A DNA stretch of 64,000 nt from Hemileia vastatrix. Lineage: Eukaryota > Basidiomycota > Pucciniomycetes > Pucciniales > Zaghouaniaceae. Positions 11,340 to 20,541 of the stretch are shown one piece after another. A program made the position numbers and the translations under genes. A model generated the notes under the pieces. It ran no database searches and had not been told where the DNA came from. It was given only the letters and a program-made list of their open reading frames with translations. The number at the start of each line of letters is the position of its first letter. Position 1 is the first letter of the stretch. The stretch covers positions 9,579,001-9,643,000 of the forward strand of contig JASXTE010000013.1 of the NCBI GenBank assembly GCA_030280995.1. The letters run 5' to 3'.

Positions 11340-11986
11340 AAGTATTTGGGCTTTATTGAACGTTTTTAGTGGTATTTTGGCTTCAGAGAAGTCAGGGCAT
11401 CTCTAGGCTGGCAACCCTCCTTGGTTATAGAAGGCTGGGGAGAATTTCTAGAGGTTTTATATTTAATTTGGCTGTCTACAGTTCCAAAATTAGTTGCTGT
11501 CCATAGATGTTTGATGACTGGTCTGTGCGTATGTACAAGAAGGGGGGGGACAGGAGATATCATAAAACCATCTGGTAATTATATCACTGTTTCTCACTCA
11601 GTTTTCACTGTTTTTTAGCCACAATTGGCTGTGTTTGTTTCAAGGTTAGTTCTTCACTTAAATAAACTTTGGCAACTGGTTTCTCTGGTGTAGCTTTGCA
11701 ACCTGCATCAAGTATTATTGCTGTTTTCTGTGCAACAAGTGCACAGTGTTTTGGTTTTCTGGTGTGGATCATTCTGCATTTCAGGTTCTCTTTAGTCTGT
11801 GGTCTATCTAGGCTACTTTCTTGGCTTCTTAATCTGTCAAGAAGTGTGTTGGAAGGGGTATAGTAACAGTCTCTAATTTTCTGTAGCAAATAGATCTTAC
11901 CTGGTATTTCTCAAAGGGACAGGGGTTTTTCTCTACAGTTTTACTCCAACTTTGTTGGAAAAGGCCTATATATAAGATTGTCTACA
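11340..11986 (+). repeat. D-type LTR end, copy in D1
   Basis: Aligns in reverse with 28845-29480 and with the 5' LTR of D3 (56047-56690). It ends ATTGTCTACA, preceded by a TATATATAAG. ORFs on both strands here are not conserved and are not called. Confidence 0.6.
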
Positions 11987-12858
11987 GTCCCTTCCACTCT
12001 TATATTTCAAAGACAGAGTAATAATATGTAAGTGTTTTTGGAGAAGGAATAGTAAGATATATAGAAAAGAAAAAAAGAAACTTGTTAATAAATTAAAAAA
12101 AAATAATCTTCTGTTTGTCAAGATCTATTCTTAGTAAGCACTAGTATCCTCAGTCAAAACCTCTTGAAGAACTCTCTCTAATGCTATCCTTCATGTAGAA
12201 ATAAAATAACTCAACAGTTCTACTTCTTGCTATGCACACCCATTATGCACACAAAATAAAATTTATTCTGAATTTTTATCACCGTGAAATATGGGGGGAG
12301 GACTTACTAGCAAGTCCACAACCTTGAACCTAGATTCATATCTAATTTAGCGCACATTGAGGTAGTGATGAAAAAATAGGGAATAAAGGGTGAAAATAAA
12401 TTGAGCCTCTTATAAATCTAGCTTGATAATTTATTGAAGTAAATGTGAACATTATTTGAAATAATGTTGAAGCATTAAAAAAACAATTTTCAATGGTAAG
12501 TTGAAATCATCCCTACCCACAGCCAAGCCAGTCTGGAAAGCAAAATAATGTTTATAATAATTTTATACTTTGTTGCATGTAAAGCTAGACACAACCCAAC
12601 TTAAATTGAAATAAAATTGATTTTAAATGTTCAAATAATTTTACTTACTTGTTAATACATGGTGAAGTTATAAGGCGCTATACTAAATCATTCAAGAAAA
12701 ATATTTTGAGAATTTATATCTTTCATTAAATTTACCCAGTAAGAATTTGAAACACAAATTGAATTCTAATTATTAAAAAAGATTTTATTAACAATTATTT
12801 ATATTTAAAATATCTGAAAAATGTAAAACACTTATAAAAATGAAGGTAATAAAACTTT
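11987..12858. other. AT-rich DNA, no gene seen
   Basis: No ORF, RNA gene or repeat that I can support. The sequence just right of the D-type LTR end does not match the D3 leader, so D1 ends here as a 3' LTR would. The last five bases (ACTTT, 12854-12858) are the target-site duplication of element A3. Confidence 0.6.
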
Positions 12859-14036
12859 TGTCAGTATAGTCTAGTATATAAGTATGATATAATAGTGTTT
12901 ATTTATGGTCCTACTACTTATTGATAAATGATTTAGTGATTAAACCTCAGGGGAAGACTAATAGAATAGTTATACTCAAATAAAACTCACAATACTTGGA
13001 TTTTAATGTGTGCTTAGTGGTGGAAAATAGATGTATAATATATAGTTATAGCTTATATAAAGATAATATCAATTTAAAATAGCTTTATAATATATTTCTG
13101 AATGCTAATAATTGTATTGTAGTGTTTTTTTGAATTGTAGTAATTGAATGATGATAAATAACCGTCAAAATCCCTCCTTACTTATACCCAAATCCACTGG
13201 AGTGCACAGACCTTCAATCCAGATGATGTCACTGCTATCCCCGGCAATTACAGCACTGTGAGGGCCAATCACCTCCCCATGGCGTCCACTTAAAGCAGTT
13301 TCAACACCCAGACCTCCAGTAAGGACCCTCCATCACTATTAATAATAACACTGATCCATACCATAAATAGAAAACCCAGATAAAAGCAGATACCATAAAG
13401 AAACAGGTAAAATAAATAATCAAAAAGAGATTTAATGAAACTAAAAGCATATAAAGGAAACAAATAAAATGTCCAAGCCCCCAATAAAATCCCCAAGCAT
13501 CCATATTAACCCAGAAACATCCTTCCCACCCATAAATCCGTGAATAACCATCCAAGGAAGTAATTTCAGTTGTCCAAACTGGGTGTATGCGCCTGATATA
13601 GGTGTCTATGCTTCTGGAGGCGTTGTGAGTCCACTGATTTCGTCCATATGACCTAAAATAAGCAGAAAAACAAAGGTTATAGGCTATTAAGGGGCTAAAA
13701 CCCACTTATATACCTAAATATACATAATATACTGCATATTTCACTGAATATGAGATTTATGTATACATATAAGCTTATGTATGTCAATAATTACTTCATA
13801 TCACTTAAGACAAGTATATTATGACTCCATTAACACCTTAATAAATATTATTAGGCCATGGATAAGCTATTTAAACTATTATAAGTTATATAATAGAATA
13901 ATAATTATATATATATATAATAAAATACTATATATTATTATTTTAACCTTATTTTTGAGATATAAGATTAATCTACTTAAGGTTATCTTATTTTAAGCAT
14001 AAGAAACACTCAGTCCTAAAGATATTTAGGCTGACA
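12859..14036 (-). repeat. 3' LTR of element A3
   Basis: 1178 bp with short inverted termini TGTCAG/CTGACA. It carries the same 134-codon ORF as the other LTR, and TA-rich simple sequence near 13905-13940. Confidence 0.95.
13301..13705 (-). CDS. LTR-encoded membrane-like protein, 134 codons (3' LTR copy)
   Basis: A sense-strand ORF wholly inside the family A LTR. The N-terminal half is hydrophilic with a YGRNQWTHNAS segment. The C-terminal half has two or three strongly hydrophobic stretches rich in Phe, Leu, Tyr and Trp (around FICFLYMLLVSLNLF and CFFMVSAFIWVFYL), which look like membrane segments. I recognise no family. The copy in the 5' LTR is nearly identical, as replication would impose. 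The A1 LTR keeps only the C-terminal half. Whether it is translated is unknown, and it could be chance coding in U-rich LTR sequence. Confidence 0.3.
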   Translation of the reverse strand: MGFSPLIAYNLCFSAYFRSYGRNQWTHNASRSIDTYIRRIHPVWTTEITSLDGYSRIYGWEGCFWVNMDAWGFYWGLGHFICFLYMLLVSLNLFLIIYFTCFFMVSAFIWVFYLWYGSVLLLIVMEGPYWRSGC

Positions 14037-14048
14037 CTTCCTCACCCC
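14037..14048 (-). promoter_or_regulatory. Polypurine tract of element A3
   Basis: In element orientation a T-run is followed by GGGGTGAGGAAG directly abutting the TGTCAG of the 3' LTR, the position where plus-strand priming occurs. Confidence 0.85.
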
Positions 14049-14160
14049 AAAAAAAACAATAAAAAAAATGTTAAGACATTTTAATTAAAACTAAGGAGTT
14101 AAATAATAAAATAAAAAAATAAAAAATAATTTTTATAATATATATACTGAATGAACAGTA

Positions 14161-15465
14161 TTATTTAGATTTAAATTTTTTCAAGAGATTTTTAAGATCA
14201 GAGATTTCATTTTCTGGAATCCACTGGTCATATTCACTTGATTTATTTTTAAATCTTAATAGATACTCAACTCCCTTTTCTTTAGTAAGGTGTCTCTTTT
14301 TAAGTATCTTTTCAATTTCTGCTTTTTCAACTATTTCTTCAGGTTGCTGTTTATGCCTTCCTGATCTTCTTGGAAATAGAGCAGTATCATTAGAATGGTA
14401 TGGTTTTATAAGAGAAATAGGAAATAATGGATGTTTTCTATCATATGGTGCATATAGAATAACCTCAACAGCATCATTACAAACCATCTTTTTAACTACA
14501 AATGGTCCAATGAATGGATCCTTCAATTTAACATTACCATTTAAATTTAAATGTAGTGTGGAAATAAGGACTTCATCACCCTCTTTGAACATTTGTTCTT
14601 TATGGGCTTTATCCCATCTTTTCTTTTCATACTCAAAAGCCTTATTTATACATTCTTGAGCATGTTTTCTGCATAATTCCTGCATCTGAAGAAAAGATTT
14701 AGTACCTGGATGGATATCAAATCTAGGTAACTTATTAAGAGTTTTAGCAGGGGTATTAGGTACATAACCCAACCATAACTCAAATGGCTTTTTGCCAGTG
14801 ACAGAATGTACTGTACTATTATATGCAAATTCTAAACCTGGGATAAGGGTTAGCCAATCATGCGTGAATTTGTCATTGTCTTTAAAGTTAAGACCAAAAG
14901 CACAGTATCTTCTTATTATATCTTCTAAGGTTTGTATCATTCTTTCTGCTAGCCCATCAGTTTGTGGATGGTGTGCTGTAGAAAGTTTTAATTGACACCC
15001 TGAAACATCCATAAGTGATGTCCAGAACTCAGAAGTAAATTTAGGATCTCTGTCAGAAACTATTGCTTTGGGGAAACCTGCTGTATTTAACATTTGTGTC
15101 CACCATAAAAAAGCTAAGTCCTTTGCAGAAACCTCTTTGTGGGTAGGAATAAATTTACACATCTTTGTAAATCTATCTACAATTACCCAGCAGGAGTTAT
15201 AACTCTTATGCCCTGCTATTGGCAAACCTGTTACAAAGTCCATGTTAATGATTTCCCATGGAGCTTTTGGTTGCTCAATTTGTTGTAATAAACCAGCTCT
15301 TTTTCCTGTTAATCTTTTAGATTTTTGAAAAGAATCACATGTTTCAACATATTTCTGAACATCCTCAGACATGTTAATCCACCAAGCTGTGTTTTTTACT
15401 CTGGTTAATATTTTATGGTAGTCAAAATGACCTGCTAAAATATCATCATGACATATACTTAACAT
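14161..15465 (-). CDS. Integrase with chromodomain-like C-terminus (A3)
   Basis: Integrase of 434 residues, really the C-terminal part of the Pol frame. It is in the same frame as the 1080-codon ORF and is separated only by a TAA at 15475-15477, where family B has ATG. The zinc-binding start has H6, H13 and C43, but the last Cys is Phe (CDSF, where B4 has CDSC). The catalytic triad is D76 (INMDF), D138 (SDRDPKF) and E174 (LAERMIQTLE). Spacing D-61-D-35-E is typical of the DD35E family. The final 60 residues (AEIEKILKKR...WIPENEIS) are chromodomain-like and would direct insertion to marked chromatin. The loss of the zinc-finger Cys and the upstream stop make autonomous activity doubtful. Confidence 0.92.
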   Translation of the reverse strand: MLSICHDDILAGHFDYHKILTRVKNTAWWINMSEDVQKYVETCDSFQKSKRLTGKRAGLLQQIEQPKAPWEIINMDFVTGLPIAGHKSYNSCWVIVDRFTKMCKFIPTHKEVSAKDLAFLWWTQMLNTAGFPKAIVSDRDPKFTSEFWTSLMDVSGCQLKLSTAHHPQTDGLAERMIQTLEDIIRRYCAFGLNFKDNDKFTHDWLTLIPGLEFAYNSTVHSVTGKKPFELWLGYVPNTPAKTLNKLPRFDIHPGTKSFLQMQELCRKHAQECINKAFEYEKKRWDKAHKEQMFKEGDEVLISTLHLNLNGNVKLKDPFIGPFVVKKMVCNDAVEVILYAPYDRKHPLFPISLIKPYHSNDTALFPRRSGRHKQQPEEIVEKAEIEKILKKRHLTKEKGVEYLLRFKNKSSEYDQWIPENEISDLKNLLKKFKSK

Positions 15466-15474
15466 TAACTCCTT

Positions 15475-18400
15475 TTATGAAGGGGGAATTACAATTACAT
15501 TACGTAATTTTTTCCTGTAATATATAAAACCATCCTCAATGGAAAATTTTCCTTTTTCTAATGCCTCTTTATACTTAATTGGTAATGTTTTTATTAAAAC
15601 ATTCATTGAAGCATTAGATGGATCATTTAATATTGTAGTTAATTTACTTAAGTCAGGATCTGAATTATAATTATCAAGAATTGATTGCATAAATTCATCC
15701 TCAAGATCTACAATATAAATGCCATAAATGTTAATAATCTCTGACTCAGGAACATAAGCAGGATTATCATCATTATTAGGCAGAGTTACTCTAGATAACA
15801 GATCTACATTAGAGTGCAAGGTTCCTGATCTATGTGTAATAGTCATCCGGCCTCTGTATTCTTGTACAGCTAATTGCCATCTAAACATGTGTCTATTAGG
15901 AGTTTTCATGTTTAAGAGTGACTTAACTGCACTACAGTCAGTTATTAACTCAAATTTTTGGTCTTCAAGGTAATAATGTAGCTTTTCAAGAGCCCATACT
16001 ACTGCCAAACATTCAAGTTGAGTAGCACCATATTTCAATTCACCACTTCTTAGAGTACGTGAAATATAGCAGATTACTACTTCTGACATTTTCCCTTCAA
16101 TAAGTTGTTTTTGATGCAAAGCAGCACCCAGTCCAATAAAACTTGCATCTGTATATAATACAAAAGGTAATTGGAAATCTGGTAATCCCAAGATAGGAGC
16201 TGTCATTAAACATTCTTTCAACTTATCAAAAGCTTGTTGTCTTTCATTATTCCAAATGAAAGCTTCTGATTTCTTTATCAGTGTGGTCAGTGGTGCAGCA
16301 ATTGATTGGTAGTTTTTTATATATTGTCTATAATAACCACACATTCCAAGAAAAGATTGTACATCCTTCACATTTTGAGGAATGCCAATATTCTTTATTG
16401 CAGCCACTTTATTTTGGTCTACACATATTTGTAAGCCAGATACAATATGACCAAGCACTTTTAAAGATTCAAACCCAAATTTACATTTTTTCAATGCAAG
16501 GGTAATTTTTATTTCATCCATTTTCTGAAATACTTTCCTTAAATGGATTGAGTGTTCATCAAAAGTTTTAGAGAACACTATGATGTCATCAATGTATACC
16601 ATTAACCATCCTTCAATCATTTCATTATGGAATGTTATATCCATTAACTTCTGAAACACTGATGGAGCATTTTTTGGTCCAAATGGCATTCTGACATACT
16701 TATAAATTCCCATGTGTGTTGTCATCAACAAAAAGTTCTGTGAATTCTTTTCAACAGGAATTTGATGGTACCCTTTATTTCCATCTAGGCAACTTATATA
16801 TTTAGCACCTTTAAGGGTAGCATGTATAGAGGCAATCCTTGGCAAGGGATAAATATCATCTACTTTAAATGTATTTAATGCTCTATAATCACCGCACAGT
16901 CTTGCTTTATCTTGTTCATAAGAAATTAGCACTGGTGATATTACACAATATTTTGGTGTAGTTTCAACCTTCTCAAGAATGTTCATTTTTAATAACATCT
17001 TAATATTATCCTCTATGTCTTTCCTCTTCATTGGTGAAGCAGGGTATGGTTTCTTTTTAAGACTAGCAGGAATATTATCCATATCACAGGTTAAACTAAT
17101 CTTCATTTCATGATCTTTTACAAGGCCAAGTTCATTTGTACCATGTGCAAAAGCCATTGGAAAAGCTTTAATTAATTCCAAAATATTATCTTTCTCAGTT
17201 TCACTTATCTGAGTGCCAAATGATGCTTTTGAAATTTCTGTTTCCAGAAGTTCTATCTCATTGGATTCTCTTCCTTTAGACGGGGAATTTGTTACTGACT
17301 CAATGTGTAAGACTGTGTTAAAAGAATTTATTTTAAATTTCCTCTTACCATTCATTCCAATTGTAAAATTGTTATTAGCAGGGTCTAATTTTACACCAAA
17401 TTTAGTCAGAATATCATTTCCAATGATAAAACAGTTACTACAATTAGTATTATCCATTACTACAAAGTCACAAGTTACCCTTCCATAACCATGTTGGTGT
17501 TTAAAGAAAACAGCAGCTTTGTATTTACCAATGGGGTGTAGTACTGATCCAAAACCTCTCCAATTTTTATTTTGAAGTGGTTCAAGCTTAAACTTATATT
17601 CACTATCAATTTTCTGTAATGTATTAGTGGAAACAACTGAACCAGCAGCACCTGTGTCCAGCACTATATTAACATTTTCACCAGAAATGATAGCTGGAAC
17701 CGTGATAGTTGTCATTCTAAAGTTATCAGCTTGTATATCCTTAATGATTTCAGCATCCTCAAAATTCATTAAAGATTCATTTGAGTCCATATTTAATATT
17801 GGATTTTCAAAGATGGACAAATCATCTTCCAACATACAGACTTCATTTTCATCACTATATGAGATATTGCTGTCATAATCACTTGATTCTTTACTCTTTT
17901 CAGTTTCAGTTTCAGATTCTCGTTGATTTTCAACAATATTTATGTTTTTCTCACATTTGTGACCTTTGACCCAAGGTTTGTTACACTTATAACAAGTATT
18001 TGTTTCATACTTTCTAGGTACTACAGGTGCAGTAGGTTTTTTCTGCTTCTCCTGAAGTGTTTTTGAATTCTGAGTTTTTACAGGTTCAACATTTTGCTTA
18101 TAAGTGGAATACCTTGATTCATACTTATGGTTTAATAATATTTCATTGCAAATATTAATAAAGTCAGAACATTCAGTAACATTTAATGTTCTAGCTACAA
18201 CAATGTCTCTGACAGATATAGGTAATTTATATATTATCTTATCTTTCCATAAGTTTAAATCCATATGAGGCTCAATGGCTTTTAATATTTTGTTTAAATT
18301 CATTAAAAATACCATAGGTTTGTCACCATTCAACAGATTATACCTAGTCTTCTCATAAAGTCTCTGCTGAGTAAGCCTGAATTTAGAACCTCCAAATTGT

Positions 18401-18717
18401 TTTTCAATAAGTTGTTTCCATTCAGCCCAAGAGTAGTCTCTACCCTCACTTAAGACAGCTTCAAACCATAATAAAGCAACATCCTTAAATAAAGAAATTA
18501 ATTTTGATGTTATCTCTTCATCTGGTAACTTATATGAGAATTTCAAGTTGTCAATTCTTTGAATAAAATGTTGCCAATCAGAGCTGGCTTCCCCATCATA
18601 AGTTGGGTACTGATCTATCTTAGGCCAGTTTTTCTGATTGGATTTTATCTCACTAATCTTAGGTAAATTCAACAACTCATTTACTTTTGATAAATGGTCT
18701 TGTATTTCTTCCTGCAT
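15475..18717 (-). CDS. Gag capsid, protease, reverse transcriptase and RNase H (A3)
   Basis: A 1080-residue polyprotein. In order: Retrotrans_gag-like capsid core (about 35-200, with WQHFIQRIDNLK and FGGSKFR); atypical zinc knuckle CYKCNKPWVKGHKC (242-255); aspartic protease with LDTGAAGS (D354); RT (about 550-760) with catalytic YIDD at 708-711; RNase H with D857 (YTDAS), E902 and D927; and the start of integrase. The Met at 18717 is probably not the true start. The frame stays open upstream to a TAA at 18829-18831 and then continues as the 263-codon ORF, so Gag and Pol form one frame with one nonsense codon. All catalytic residues named are present. The product would make particles and copy the element RNA into cDNA. 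Confidence 0.94.
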   Translation of the reverse strand: MQEEIQDHLSKVNELLNLPKISEIKSNQKNWPKIDQYPTYDGEASSDWQHFIQRIDNLKFSYKLPDEEITSKLISLFKDVALLWFEAVLSEGRDYSWAEWKQLIEKQFGGSKFRLTQQRLYEKTRYNLLNGDKPMVFLMNLNKILKAIEPHMDLNLWKDKIIYKLPISVRDIVVARTLNVTECSDFINICNEILLNHKYESRYSTYKQNVEPVKTQNSKTLQEKQKKPTAPVVPRKYETNTCYKCNKPWVKGHKCEKNINIVENQRESETETEKSKESSDYDSNISYSDENEVCMLEDDLSIFENPILNMDSNESLMNFEDAEIIKDIQADNFRMTTITVPAIISGENVNIVLDTGAAGSVVSTNTLQKIDSEYKFKLEPLQNKNWRGFGSVLHPIGKYKAAVFFKHQHGYGRVTCDFVVMDNTNCSNCFIIGNDILTKFGVKLDPANNNFTIGMNGKRKFKINSFNTVLHIESVTNSPSKGRESNEIELLETEISKASFGTQISETEKDNILELIKAFPMAFAHGTNELGLVKDHEMKISLTCDMDNIPASLKKKPYPASPMKRKDIEDNIKMLLKMNILEKVETTPKYCVISPVLISYEQDKARLCGDYRALNTFKVDDIYPLPRIASIHATLKGAKYISCLDGNKGYHQIPVEKNSQNFLLMTTHMGIYKYVRMPFGPKNAPSVFQKLMDITFHNEMIEGWLMVYIDDIIVFSKTFDEHSIHLRKVFQKMDEIKITLALKKCKFGFESLKVLGHIVSGLQICVDQNKVAAIKNIGIPQNVKDVQSFLGMCGYYRQYIKNYQSIAAPLTTLIKKSEAFIWNNERQQAFDKLKECLMTAPILGLPDFQLPFVLYTDASFIGLGAALHQKQLIEGKMSEVVICYISRTLRSGELKYGATQLECLAVVWALEKLHYYLEDQKFELITDCSAVKSLLNMKTPNRHMFRWQLAVQEYRGRMTITHRSGTLHSNVDLLSRVTLPNNDDNPAYVPESEIINIYGIYIVDLEDEFMQSILDNYNSDPDLSKLTTILNDPSNASMNVLIKTLPIKYKEALEKGKFSIEDGFIYYRKKLRNVIVIPPS

Positions 18718-18828
18718 GGATTTGTGACTTACATTTTCAGATTTGACACTACCACCAGATGGTTTTAATTGTGGTGGTACAGGGAAGGAATGAGATTCAC
18801 TTTTGCCAATGAAAGGATTGTTATTATA

Positions 18829-19620
18829 TTAATTATACTTATGATTATCCTGGTTCATTAGTAGATTGGCAGTTTCAATCTCAACTTTAGTTAATCTTTG
18901 TAGCAACTCAGAGACACTTTGATTTGTCTGGGCAAAAGATAACTTTGTTCTTGATTCAGTTTTCAATAAATGTGTTTCATATAATTTTTCTAACTCACAG
19001 AATTTGTTTGAAAGATCATTATATTTATTACTCAATGAATCATATTTAAGGGTTAGAGACAAATGTTCTTTCTCTAATTCTCTGTTACGTGTTGCTAATT
19101 GAGAAATGTTTAATGTCAAGGATGAAATTGTATCACTAGTGAGCTTAACTGTCTGTTCCTCACAATCAGTCATTCTATTCCACAATGCTGAAACAATTCT
19201 ATGGACAGTTGGATTATTGTTAAAATATTCCATGTCCTCCTTTTCAATTCTCTCACTCTCCTGTGAACTTCTCATCTCACTAGTAGGTAGTTGAAACTGA
19301 GGATTAACTGTATTATTATTGTATATAGTACTGTTATTGTGGACAAAAGACAAGTCAGGTGTATCTACTCTAAAACCTAAATTTCTTAAATCCTCCTCTA
19401 TTTTTTGTACAGATTTAACATCAATAGAATTACCTATATTGTAATTATCAGTATTATTTCCGATCTGTGAGGGTAATCTACTTATCATGGGATGGTTTCC
19501 AGTCCTTATTTTTGGCGCTTTTTTCCCTTGTAAGGGTGAGCTGAGGAAATCAGATGAGGGGGTGGATCCCTGTTGCAACTGTGGCTTGTCCACTGTTGGT
19601 GAAACCAGTCCCATTTCCAT
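18829..19620 (-). CDS. N-terminal Gag extension, coiled coil, in -1 frame (A3)
   Basis: This frame continues directly into the capsid-pol ORF apart from the TAA at 18829-18831. Residues from about 150 on are a long heptad-rich, Lys/Glu/Leu-rich helix (REKEH..LTLKYDSLSNKYND), likely a coiled coil for Gag multimerisation. The ATG at 19620 may be fortuitous. Residues before the slippery site are shadow coding of the upstream ORF, and the conserved, believable start is by -1 frameshifting at 19518-19524. Gag extensions of this length upstream of the capsid core are unusual for Gypsy elements. Confidence 0.75.
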   Translation of the reverse strand: MEMGLVSPTVDKPQLQQGSTPSSDFLSSPLQGKKAPKIRTGNHPMISRLPSQIGNNTDNYNIGNSIDVKSVQKIEEDLRNLGFRVDTPDLSFVHNNSTIYNNNTVNPQFQLPTSEMRSSQESERIEKEDMEYFNNNPTVHRIVSALWNRMTDCEEQTVKLTSDTISSLTLNISQLATRNRELEKEHLSLTLKYDSLSNKYNDLSNKFCELEKLYETHLLKTESRTKLSFAQTNQSVSELLQRLTKVEIETANLLMNQDNHKYN

Positions 19621-20030
19621 TTGTCTACCAGGATTTTCTCCTGGGAGTGAGTGGACCCTCCTTGGGTAGGGGGTTTCTGATTTGATTGACTGGACTGGCC
19701 TCCCTTTAATTCTGCCAATGCCTGATTCATCTGCTGAAACCCTACCTTGAAATTGTTTTGCAACTGCTCTACTTCTTTGAACATGAGAGATTTTGATTCC
19801 TCCAACTTCAGAACCTGTTTGGCCAGGTGGGACAGTTGATCCTGAAGAGGAGGAGACGTCTTTTTTATAGTTATCTTTTTTTTAAGAGGGCATCCTTTTC
19901 CTCTATACTCATGCTTTCTGGCTGGGGGTACTGTTGGCCCTCCATGGTGATGTCCTGGAAAGTTTTTGTTAGCTTTAGACCTGGTATTATAAGCAGGCTT
20001 TTCACTTACACTGTCCTGGGGAGCACTCAC
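19506..20030 (-). CDS. Upstream lysine-rich ORF1 (A3)
   Basis: An unrecognised small basic protein of about 174 residues. It is rich in Lys/Pro/Gln near the start (YNTRSKANKNF, PLKKKITIKK), with a short coiled-coil segment (LAKQVLKLEESK) and a KWKWDWFHQQW motif that matches KWQWDWLNTQW in family B (near 44540). It ends HPYKGKKRQK and TAA, four codons after the slippery heptamer. No in-frame ATG is present. The track start is a GTG at 20028-20030, so the true start may be on an upstream exon, as in family B. The basic character suggests RNA binding, but that is inference. Confidence 0.65.
   Translation of the reverse strand: MSAPQDSVSEKPAYNTRSKANKNFPGHHHGGPTVPPARKHEYRGKGCPLKKKITIKKTSPPLQDQLSHLAKQVLKLEESKSLMFKEVEQLQNNFKVGFQQMNQALAELKGGQSSQSNQKPPTQGGSTHSQEKILVDKWKWDWFHQQWTSHSCNRDPPPHLISSAHPYKGKKRQK
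19518..19524 (-). promoter_or_regulatory. Candidate -1 ribosomal frameshift site A AAA AAG (A3)
   Basis: ORF1 codons GGA AAA AAG contain the slippery heptamer A AAA AAG. Slipping back one base converts ORF1 ...YKGKK into ...GKKAPKIRTGN, exactly the frame of the Gag extension. No strong downstream stem is obvious by eye. Confidence 0.6.
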
Positions 20031-20541
20031 ATTGTTCAGAATGACAATATTTTACGTCTACAAAAGGAAAAAACTCTATGGAATTAGTAGACAAAAGATA
20101 TTAGCAATTATATTACTAATAAAAAAGCAATGGAGCCCACCCTGAATTTATATCTTTATTTATTTAAATAAAATGTAAGAAAAATTCAAAAAAATCTGTT
20201 AAAAATACAATAATAAGTTTAACTAGACCTCTATAAGGGTGAATAATTAGCTTACCAAGCTTTAGCCAAATACCAATTTAATTGGGTGTTATATTGGTGT
20301 CCAAATACCAAGTGAAATTGGGTTTATATTGGGTACAGTTACTACTGTAAATATCTAATTTTTATGATAAAAAATTAGTACAATTATTTTAAGGGTTCTT
20401 TTCCACAATCAATGAGTTATGATGACCCACTAATATGCAGCAGACCCAAATATTTGGTTAATTTTGAGCTGTACTAAGGTAAATATCACGTCCCAAGGCT
20501 TATACTAAATAATAAGTAAAATATAAGGAAAGACCCCCAAT
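20031..20541 (-). other. Leader and possible primer-binding site of A3
   Basis: Non-coding, AT-rich leader. Directly after the 5' LTR the minus strand reads ATTGGGGGTCTTTCC. TGGGGGTCTTTCC (20527-20539) is the best primer-binding candidate, since B4 has TGGGAACCTTTCCG in the same place. I cannot assign the tRNA. Confidence 0.5.

Larger units (their letters stand above)
8865..11986. mobile_element. Unit D1: cysteine-cluster genes plus D-type LTR end, copy 1
   Basis: A repeat unit also found inverted at 28845-32870. It holds two small genes read on the minus strand (Cys-rich proteins), a block of 30- to 35-bp repeats between them, and a D-type LTR end finishing at ATTGTCTACA (11986). The LTR end and the GTAACTGATGAGCTGGCT motif are oriented as in family D retrotransposons D3 and D4, so relative to a D element the two Cys genes are antisense. 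The left side is cut by the B2 insertion at 8864/8865. Confidence 0.6.

Noticed and set aside
13781..13996. 71-codon ORF identical in both family A LTRs (also 21463-21678)
   Set aside because: Ile/Tyr/Asn-rich translation of TA-rich simple sequence in antisense. Identity follows from LTR replication and there is no motif.
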